Positions 34,193 through 40,556 of a stretch of DNA of 48,706 nucleotides are shown in pieces. The position numbers were made by a program, and so were the translations under genes. Position 1 is the stretch's first letter; each line of letters starts with the position of its first letter. Below the pieces are notes generated by a model that was given only the letters and a program-made list of their open reading frames with translations, had not been told where the DNA came from and ran no database searches. The DNA comes from a bacterium (GTDB lineage Bacteria > Actinomycetota > Acidimicrobiia > Spongiisociales > Spongiisociaceae), in assembly GCA_028820935.1 (NCBI GenBank), contig JAPPHZ010000039.1, positions 1 through 48,706 of the forward strand, written 5' to 3'.

Positions 34193-36729
34193 CCGGGATC
34201 GCCGATCCGGCCGGGCCGATCGAAGACGAGGTCGGATCGCAGGGATGGTCCACCCGGACCTCGGCCATCCTGGTGGCCATGGTCTCGCTGGCGACCCTCG
34301 TGGCGGTGGCCCCCCACCTGCTGCTGGTCGCCAACACTCCTACGGGCGGCGACATGGGTGCTCACGTACTCGGCCCCGCCTACCTGCGGGACGTCCTGCT
34401 CCCGTCGGGCCGGATCATGGGCTGGTCGAACCACTGGTTCGCCGGGTTCCCGATCTTCTACTTCTACTTTCCCCTTCCGTCGCTGGTGATCGTGGTCCTC
34501 GACCTGGCGCTCCCCTACGGGGTGGCGTTCAAGACGGTGACGGTCGTGGGGCTGGTGGCGCTTGCACCGGCCACGTATTTCTTCGTCCGGTCGATGGGTT
34601 TCGCCCGTCCGGTTGCCGCGGTCGCCGCGGCGGCGGGAGGCGTCTACGCCTTCATGGAGACCCCCACCCCCAACATCTTCGGCGGCACCATCGCCTCCAG
34701 CCTGGCCGGGGAGTTCTCCTATTCATGGTCGTTCGCCTTCTCCCTGGTCTACCTGGGCTGCCTGCTCAGGGCAGTGCACGACGATCGCAAGTACTTCATG
34801 GGAGCGGCCGCCGCGCTGGCCGGAACGGCTCTCTGCCACGTGATCCCGACCATGGGCGTGGTGTTCGCATCGCTGTTCGTGCTGGTGGGTTCGCTGTTCG
34901 TGGTGGTGGGTCGCTCAGGATGGTGGGAGCGTCTCAGGACCGCCGCCGGCCGGCAGCGAGCGGAGGGGGGTCTGTCCTCGCTGGTCGTGCCGGGAACCTG
35001 GGCGGTGGGTTTCATGCTGGCTGCGTTCTGGGCGTTGCCGCTGGTGATCCGGCTGCGGTACACGACGGAGATGGACTGGCAGCCCTTGGCGGGATTCGAC
35101 GAACTGGTTCCGGTGGAACTGTGGCCGGTGGCCATTCTGGGCGTGATCGGGTTGGTGGTCGCGTTGCGGAGGACCGGGCGGGCCCTGGCGCCGGCTGCCC
35201 TGACGCTGGTGCCGATCCCGGCTTTCTTCCTGCTCGGCCAGGGAGCCAAGCTGTGGAACGGCCGTGCCCTTCCGCACTGGTTCTACGGTCTGCACCTATT
35301 CGCCGGCATCGCAGTCGGTCTGCTGGCGGTGGCGGCCTGCCGCCGGCTCCCGGAGCGAACGCCCACCTGGTGGATACAGACCGGGATCGTGGCCGCCGTC
35401 CTGGTGCTGGTGTTCGGGGCCGCCATCGGGCAACCTGTCTGGGACCTCGAGAACCCGGCCGGTTGGGTCGGGACGTTGCGACTGGAGCCGCTGGTCGAGC
35501 GGATCTCTGGTCCCGACATGCTGGTGGGGGCCGCGGGGGTCCTCCTGCTGTGGCTGGTGGGACGGCGGGCGCCGCCCGCCACCCGGACGGTCCTTCCGGT
35601 CCTGGCGTCCGTGGCGATCACGGGAGTCATCTTCGTGGGCGTGGTCACCGAGGAGAACTACGTGGGCGCCTGGGCGCGCTGGAACTACCTCGGCTACGAG
35701 GGTAAGGCGACCTGGCCCGAGTACGAGGGTGTGATGTCGGCAGTCGGCGACCTGCCGCCTGGCCGGGTCCAATGGGAGGCCAACAGCGAGCTCAACAAGT
35801 ACGGGACGCCCATGGCGCCGATGCTGTTCCCCTACTGGACCGAGGGCACCCACCCCTCGATGGAAGGCCTCTACTTCGAGTCCTCGGTCACTACCCCCTT
35901 CCATTTCCTGAACGCGTCCGAGTTGAGCAGTTCCCCCTCCAACCCGATTCCCGGGCTGGCCTACCACAACCGGGACATCGACCGGGGCGCCGTGCACATG
36001 GGCCTCTTCAACGTGTCCTACTACGTGGCGTACACCGACACGGCCAAGGACAGGGCCGACCGGCATCAGGACTTCACCTTCGTGGCGGACTCGCCCCCGT
36101 TCCGAATCTACTCGCTTCCCGAAAGCTCGCTGGTGGAAGCGGCGGTCAACCAGCCCTGGGTGTTCGAGGAGTCCGGCTCGGGGCTCCTCAACTCCCTCGT
36201 GACCACCTTCACCGACGACACCGATCCGCACTTCGTGGACGTGGCCCTCGATTGGTACGAGGACATATCCCTCGTGGACCAGTGGATCGTGGCGGACGGT
36301 CCCGGGCACTGGGAGCGGATCACTCCCGAGCTGGAGGGCGCCACCGTCCCGATCGTCACCGACTCGGGGGTCGAGGTCTCCGATGTGGTGCTGGAGGACC
36401 ACCGCGTGGCGTTCACGACCACCGGCGTGGGGACTCCCCACCTGATCAAGGTCTCCTACTTCCCCAACTGGACGGCCTACGGTGCGGAGGGCCCGTGGCG
36501 GGCCACCCCGGCCTTCATGGTGGTGGTGCCGACCGATCGCGAGGTCGAACTGCGCTTCGAGAACACCTGGGTGGAGATAGTGGGGCTGGGTTTGACCCTC
36601 GCCGGTGCGGTCATGCTGGCCATCTGGCTGGTCGCTCTCGTACGCCGGCGGATGGTTCCCGCCTCGCCTACGCCCGAAGGACTCCGCGACCCCGCCCTGC
36701 GGGGCACCGGCCGATCCGGATACGGCTGA
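34189..36729 (+). CDS. Large polytopic membrane protein, GT-C / PTPS-related membrane-domain type
   Basis: 846 residues from the ATG at 34189, which overlaps the upstream stop (ATGA). About a dozen membrane segments are followed by an outside domain (about 500-800) and a last membrane segment. The first loop reads NTPTGGDMGAHV, then NHWFAGFPIFYFYFPLPSL. This D...WFAGFP pattern occurs in the membrane proteins annotated as 6-pyruvoyl-tetrahydropterin synthase-related or YfhO-like, thought to be GT-C glycosyltransferases. It completes the four-gene glycan operon. Donor and acceptor are unknown. Confidence 0.7.
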   Translation: MTGIADPAGPIEDEVGSQGWSTRTSAILVAMVSLATLVAVAPHLLLVANTPTGGDMGAHVLGPAYLRDVLLPSGRIMGWSNHWFAGFPIFYFYFPLPSLVIVVLDLALPYGVAFKTVTVVGLVALAPATYFFVRSMGFARPVAAVAAAAGGVYAFMETPTPNIFGGTIASSLAGEFSYSWSFAFSLVYLGCLLRAVHDDRKYFMGAAAALAGTALCHVIPTMGVVFASLFVLVGSLFVVVGRSGWWERLRTAAGRQRAEGGLSSLVVPGTWAVGFMLAAFWALPLVIRLRYTTEMDWQPLAGFDELVPVELWPVAILGVIGLVVALRRTGRALAPAALTLVPIPAFFLLGQGAKLWNGRALPHWFYGLHLFAGIAVGLLAVAACRRLPERTPTWWIQTGIVAAVLVLVFGAAIGQPVWDLENPAGWVGTLRLEPLVERISGPDMLVGAAGVLLLWLVGRRAPPATRTVLPVLASVAITGVIFVGVVTEENYVGAWARWNYLGYEGKATWPEYEGVMSAVGDLPPGRVQWEANSELNKYGTPMAPMLFPYWTEGTHPSMEGLYFESSVTTPFHFLNASELSSSPSNPIPGLAYHNRDIDRGAVHMGLFNVSYYVAYTDTAKDRADRHQDFTFVADSPPFRIYSLPESSLVEAAVNQPWVFEESGSGLLNSLVTTFTDDTDPHFVDVALDWYEDISLVDQWIVADGPGHWERITPELEGATVPIVTDSGVEVSDVVLEDHRVAFTTTGVGTPHLIKVSYFPNWTAYGAEGPWRATPAFMVVVPTDREVELRFENTWVEIVGLGLTLAGAVMLAIWLVALVRRRMVPASPTPEGLRDPALRGTGRSGYG

Positions 36730-36965
36730 TGACTGGTTCCTAGTCCCTAGTTGGTAGTTGCTAGTTTAATTGTTAGTTATTAGTTCCTAGCTGTTAGTCA
36801 TTGTGTGCGTATCAGTCGAGGTTGCCGCTGTTACCCCCCGCTTGCTCGTTTCGAGTGTCTCGCCTCAGCGCGATATGAAGCGCCGGCAGCTCAGGAACAC
36901 TGGAACGGTCTAATCTAAGACAAACTATCGGAAATAACTAGTGACTAGCAACTATCGACTAGGAA
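36730..36965. other. Convergent intergenic element framed by inverted heptad arrays
   Basis: The gap between the membrane protein (plus) and the GT2 gene (minus). Two arrays of TAGTT-type heptads lie at its ends in opposite orientation and enclose about 136 bp (36800-36935) without a recognisable gene. The centre has ordinary composition on its left side and becomes AT-rich towards the right array. Confidence 0.6.
36739..36799 (+). repeat. Heptad array B (8 x NNTAGTY)
   Basis: Units in order: CCTAGTC, CCTAGTT, GGTAGTT, GCTAGTT, then TAATT as a 5-base interruption, GTTAGTT, ATTAGTT, CCTAGCT, GTTAGTC. It starts ten bases after the TGA of the membrane-protein gene and runs in the sense direction of that gene. 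Confidence 0.78.
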
Positions 36966-36970
36966 CTAAT
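36936..36970 (-). repeat. Heptad array C (5 x NNTAGTY), overlapping the GT2 stop
   Basis: Read on the minus strand the units are ATTAGTT, CCTAGTC, GATAGTT, GCTAGTC, ACTAGTT. The TAG of the first unit is the stop codon of the GT2 gene, exactly as in array A. The run CC-GA-GC of the leading dinucleotides parallels CC-GG-GC in array B, and 18 of 21 bases agree there. Confidence 0.78.
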
Positions 36971-37667
36971 CATCCAGGCTGCGGCGCAGCGCGATCAGTC
37001 CCCGGAGGGTGCGCGGGACCCGGCGGAGTAGCGAGGAGCGGGCTTCCCTCATCTCCTCCACGGTGATCGGAACCTCGATGATGCGGTGCCCGGCTCGCTC
37101 GGCCCGTAGCACCAGCTCGGTGTCGAACAGATCCTTGGTCAGGCGCACTCGCGGGAGGAGCGCCTGGACCACCGGCGCGTGGAGCGCCTTGATGCCGTGG
37201 GTGTCGCTCAGCCCGGATCCGACCACGGCCCGCAGCGCCAGGTTGAACACCCGGGTGGCCAGGCGGCGTATCCACGGTCGCCGGTCCCGGGAACCGGGGT
37301 CGCGCTTCGAGGCGATCACCACATCGGCCGAACCGTCGAGCTCCGCGACCCTTCTCAGGAATTCTTCGGAGTGGTAGTCGATGTCGAACACCACCAGCCA
37401 TCCCAGGTCCCCGGCCGATTCCATCCCGGTGCGGATGGCGAGCCCGTAGTCGGCGCCGTCGATCTGTATCACGTCCAGGCGGGGATCGGAGGCCGCTTCG
37501 GACAACGCTTCGGCATGGGTGGCGTCGGTCGATCCGTTCTCGACCAGGATGATCCGGTACCGGGGCGTCACTGCCTCCACCTGGCGTCGGATCCGGGCCA
37601 GGGCGGGCCCCATGAAGCCGGCCTCGTTGTGGACCGGGATGATGATGGTGATCTGCGGTGCGGTCAT
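36966..37667 (-). CDS. Family 2 glycosyltransferase (polyprenyl/dolichyl-phosphate mannose synthase-like)
   Basis: 233 residues from the ATG at 37667 (a GTG at 37676 is possible). TIIIPVHNEAGF starts the GT-A fold, VENGSTDAT binds the nucleotide, and FDIDYH carries the D-x-D metal site (about 114-119). There is no C-terminal membrane domain, as in short DPM1-type enzymes that charge a polyprenyl phosphate with a sugar for GT-C enzymes. Several GT-C-like proteins are encoded close by, so this could supply their donor. The stop codon is part of heptad array C. Confidence 0.85.
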   Translation of the reverse strand: MTAPQITIIIPVHNEAGFMGPALARIRRQVEAVTPRYRIILVENGSTDATHAEALSEAASDPRLDVIQIDGADYGLAIRTGMESAGDLGWLVVFDIDYHSEEFLRRVAELDGSADVVIASKRDPGSRDRRPWIRRLATRVFNLALRAVVGSGLSDTHGIKALHAPVVQALLPRVRLTKDLFDTELVLRAERAGHRIIEVPITVEEMREARSSLLRRVPRTLRGLIALRRSLDD

Positions 37668-37810
37668 GTTCGTTACCGGGGGCGAGTGTAGGATCGGACT
37701 CGGCGACCGCCGCAAATGCCTCACTCCACGCCGACCGGAGGAGGCTGCGTGGTATGGCCGCCCGAGCACGCCAGGCTGGCACGCGGACAGACCAGTAGTC
37801 GGGATATCTC

Positions 37811-39175
37811 GTGGGAAGCCCTGACCCAGACCCTTTCGACCGTATCTTTCTGGCCTACGACGTCCGGGGTCGGGTGGATAGGGGGGATCTCGACGAGGAG
37901 ATCGTCGAACGCATCGGGGTGGGCTTCGCTCGGGTCACCGGCGCGTCGACCGTAGCCCTGGGACGCGACTGCCGGCCTTCATCGGAGTCGTTGGCGGCGG
38001 CGTTCGCGGAGGGCGTCCTGTCGCAGGGGTGCAATGTGACCGACCTGGGCCTGGTCCCCACCGAGGTGGTCTACTACCACTCGGGCCTGCACGGGGTTCC
38101 CGCCGCCGTCGTCACCGCGTCCCACAACCCGGCCGGTTACAACGGTCTCAAGTTCTGCCATCGCGGGGCGGCGCCGATCGGGTCGGGCTCGGGATTGGAA
38201 CGGATCCGGGATGTGGCCCGCTCGTGGACCGGGGACTACCGGCGGCAGGCCAGAGGCGGGCTGACCCGGCAGGACGCCCTGCCCGGTTACCTGGAGCACG
38301 TGTTCGGAATCGTCGATCCAGGGGGCGTCGGGGCGCTCCGGGTGGCCGTGGACGGCGGGAACGGGATGGCCGGGCTCGTGGTCGACCCGCTCTTCCGGCG
38401 ATTGCCCTCGGCCACCTTGATGGGGCACTACCTGGAGCCGGACGGCTCATTTCCGCACCATCCGGCCGACCCCCTGAACCCCGACAACCTCACCGACCTG
38501 GTCCGCCTCGTGCGCGAGCAGGAGGCCGACGTGGGAGTGGCCTTCGACGGGGACGGTGATCGGGCGGTGTTCGTGGACGAGCAGGGCGTTCCTCTTCCCG
38601 GGAGCACCGCCACCGCCATCATCGCAGGCTGGTTCCTGGCCCGGCGACCGGGCGCCCGGATCGTCCACAACCTGATCTGCTCGAGGAGCGTGGCCGAGGC
38701 CATCCGGTCCGCCGGGGGAGTGCCGGTCCGGACCCGGGTGGGTCATTCGTTCATCAAGGCGGTCATGGCGGAGCAGGATGCGGCCTTCGGGGGTGAGCAC
38801 TCGGGCCACTACTACTTCGGTGACAACTACGGGGCGGACAGCGCGACCCTGGCCATGCTGGTGTTGCTGACCGTCCTGACCGAGGCCGGCGTCCCGCTGT
38901 CGGAGTTGAGGCGCGGCTACGAGCCGTACGCCTTGTCGGGGGAGATCAATACCGCGGTGAGCGACCCGGCGGCAGCCATCCGGGCGGTGGCGGCCGCCTT
39001 CGCCGGCGCCTCTGTGGACCATCTCGACGGGCTGACGGTCGATCTGGGCGACAGTTGGTTCAACGTCCGTCCCTCCAACACCGAACCGCTGCTCCGTCTC
39101 AACGCCGAAGCACCCGATCCGGGGTCGCTGAGCGAACTCGTGGAAAGGGTGCAACGGGTGATCGACTCTGCCTGA
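37811..39175 (+). CDS. manB: Phosphomannomutase / phosphoglucomutase
   Basis: 454 residues from a GTG at 37811 (no strong ribosome site). All four active-site elements of the alpha-D-phosphohexomutase family are visible: the phosphoserine loop TASHNP (S104), the Mg2+ loop DGDGDR (246-251), the sugar-selecting GGEHSGHYYF and the phosphate-binding RPSNTEPLLR near the C-terminus. GEHSG with RPSNTEP favours a mannose/glucose mutase over a glucosamine mutase. It would make mannose-1-phosphate or glucose-1-phosphate for the nucleotide sugars used by the surrounding glycan genes. Gene symbol by similarity only. Confidence 0.9.
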   Translation: MGSPDPDPFDRIFLAYDVRGRVDRGDLDEEIVERIGVGFARVTGASTVALGRDCRPSSESLAAAFAEGVLSQGCNVTDLGLVPTEVVYYHSGLHGVPAAVVTASHNPAGYNGLKFCHRGAAPIGSGSGLERIRDVARSWTGDYRRQARGGLTRQDALPGYLEHVFGIVDPGGVGALRVAVDGGNGMAGLVVDPLFRRLPSATLMGHYLEPDGSFPHHPADPLNPDNLTDLVRLVREQEADVGVAFDGDGDRAVFVDEQGVPLPGSTATAIIAGWFLARRPGARIVHNLICSRSVAEAIRSAGGVPVRTRVGHSFIKAVMAEQDAAFGGEHSGHYYFGDNYGADSATLAMLVLLTVLTEAGVPLSELRRGYEPYALSGEINTAVSDPAAAIRAVAAAFAGASVDHLDGLTVDLGDSWFNVRPSNTEPLLRLNAEAPDPGSLSELVERVQRVIDSA

Positions 39176-39234
39176 CATCCGCGCTCGGTCGTCGACGGGG
39201 CAGATTGTCACACGGTCCGGATACAACACAAGGC

Positions 39235-39849
39235 ATGGTGTGTGTGGTGTGCGGGTGGTGGAACCCACCGGCAGGAACTCCCTGGAGGGATCCGGCGGGG
39301 CGGTCGGCGGTGTGCCCCGCCTGCCAGGCGTCCCTGCAGCCCGGCGGCGAGGTAAGGCTCCCGTCAGGCGTGCTGGTGCGCTCGCTGCTGGTTCACGAAG
39401 GCCCGATCCGCAAGGCCGTCCACGCCATGAAGTACCGCGGAGCCGACCGGGTCGCCTCGGGCCTCGCTCCTCTCATGGCCGATCTCCTTCCTACCGGCGC
39501 GACCGCCGTGGTGCCGGTACCCAGGTCGCTGCCCCGCCGGGCCAGGTTCGGTACCGACCCCGGAAGGGCGCTCGCCACGGCCCTTGCCCGGACAGCCGTG
39601 CTACCCGTGGCCGACGTGCTGCGCGCCCCCCTGCTCCACAGGAGCCAGATCCGGTCCAGGCGCCGCGGTGGCCTGCGGTTTCGGTCGGTGGCGCGGCCGC
39701 CCGGGGGAGCGGTGCTGGTGGACGATGTGCTAACCACCGGCGCCACCCTCAGCGCCGCGGCCGCAGCCTGCCGGGGCGCCGTCACCGCGGCGATCACCCT
39801 CACCCGCTCCCGATCGGGTGGAGGCGGTAGACCGCGCATGAGTCACTAA
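39235..39849 (+). CDS. comF: ComF-family phosphoribosyltransferase-like protein
   Basis: 204 residues from the ATG at 39235. Two cysteine pairs (CVVCGWW and CPAC, within the first 35 residues) form the small zinc-binding part of ComF. The PRTase domain ends in the PRPP motif VLVDDVLTTGAT (about 160-171). VVPVPRSLPRRARFGTDPG resembles the family's VPVPLSxxRxxxRGFN stretch but with FGTDPG in place of RGFNQ. In competent bacteria ComF helps DNA uptake; in actinobacteria its role is unclear. The TAA stop overlaps the predicted -10 box of hpf. Confidence 0.85.
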   Translation: MVCVVCGWWNPPAGTPWRDPAGRSAVCPACQASLQPGGEVRLPSGVLVRSLLVHEGPIRKAVHAMKYRGADRVASGLAPLMADLLPTGATAVVPVPRSLPRRARFGTDPGRALATALARTAVLPVADVLRAPLLHRSQIRSRRRGGLRFRSVARPPGGAVLVDDVLTTGATLSAAAAACRGAVTAAITLTRSRSGGGGRPRMSH

Positions 39850-39852
39850 TAT
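39847..39852 (+). promoter_or_regulatory. -10 box of a likely leaderless hpf transcript
   Basis: TAATAT matches the TANNNT consensus and lies six bases before the hpf ATG (39859), so the transcript would start at or next to the A of the start codon. No Shine-Dalgarno sequence is present between it and the gene. The first three bases are also the comF stop codon. Confidence 0.45.
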
Positions 39853-39858
39853 CAGCTC

Positions 39859-40410
39859 ATGGAGGTCCGGATACGCGGGCGGGGAATCCGGTTGACGGAT
39901 GAGACCCGTGCCCATGCAGCAGGGCGGGTCAGCCGGGCGGCCAAGTTCTTCGACCGGCTGCGCGATGTCGATGTGAACGTCACCAGGGTCAACAGCCACG
40001 ACAGCGACCACCGCTTCCGGGCCGAGCTGTCCGCTCGTGCGGCCGGCCAGGTGGTCAGGGCGACGGGCGAGGGCGACACCGTAAGCCGTTCCATCGACAC
40101 CGCATCCGAGCACTTCGAACGCCGGTTGCGCCGGCTCTCGCAGAAGCTCAGCGACCGCCGCCGCCACCGGCCGAGGCCCGAAGTTCACGCGGTCGGTCGG
40201 CGCGGGCGGTCCGAGCGACCCGATGACCGGCAGACCTCCATCTCCCGGGTGCGGCGGTCGGTCGGCAAGCCGATGACTCCCGAGGAGGCGGTCATCGTCA
40301 TGGAGGAAACGGGCGAGACTGTGGTCCTCTTCTCCAACGTCGAGACGGGGGAACTCAACGTCATCCACCGGTCAAGGGGCGGGTGGCTGGAGTTGATCGA
40401 GCCCGCCTAG
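39859..40410 (+). CDS. hpf: Ribosome hibernation-promoting factor, long form
   Basis: 183 residues. The N-terminal S30AE domain (about 1-100) starts MEVRIRGRGIRLTDETR, and a basic linker (about 105-130) leads to the C-terminal dimerisation domain with KPMTPEEAVIVMEETGETVVLFSNVETGELNVIHR split across 136-170. Long HPF binds the 30S decoding site and pairs 70S ribosomes into 100S dimers in stationary phase. It has no recognisable ribosome site and may be translated from a leaderless mRNA. The next gene is secA, a frequent arrangement in Gram-positive bacteria. Confidence 0.93.
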   Translation: MEVRIRGRGIRLTDETRAHAAGRVSRAAKFFDRLRDVDVNVTRVNSHDSDHRFRAELSARAAGQVVRATGEGDTVSRSIDTASEHFERRLRRLSQKLSDRRRHRPRPEVHAVGRRGRSERPDDRQTSISRVRRSVGKPMTPEEAVIVMEETGETVVLFSNVETGELNVIHRSRGGWLELIEPA

Positions 40411-40466
40411 CCGGACCGCACCAACCTCGTGCACAGGGCCGGTGGCGCTATGGCCCGGGGTAGGGG

Positions 40467-40495
40467 TTCACAGACGCTCCGGCGGCGGATAGCAT
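40467..40495 (+). promoter_or_regulatory. secA promoter
   Basis: TTCACA (40467-40472) and TAGCAT (40490-40495) are separated by exactly 17 bases and match the sigma-70-type consensus at 5 of 6 and 3 of 6 positions (fully fitting TANNNT). The predicted start near 40502 leaves a leader of about 55 bases before the ATG at 40557. Confidence 0.5.
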
Positions 40496-40556
40496 GACCC
40501 CGGCGGGTCGTGACTGACGTGTCCTGCTGCCCGATACACACGAGAAACGGTGAATC

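Noticed and set aside
36800-36935. tRNA or other small RNA in the core between heptad arrays
   Set aside because: No T-loop sequence, cloverleaf pairing or known RNA motif was found by eye.
27960-36970. Heptad arrays as a CRISPR array
   Set aside because: Units are 7 bp without spacers and no cas genes are present.
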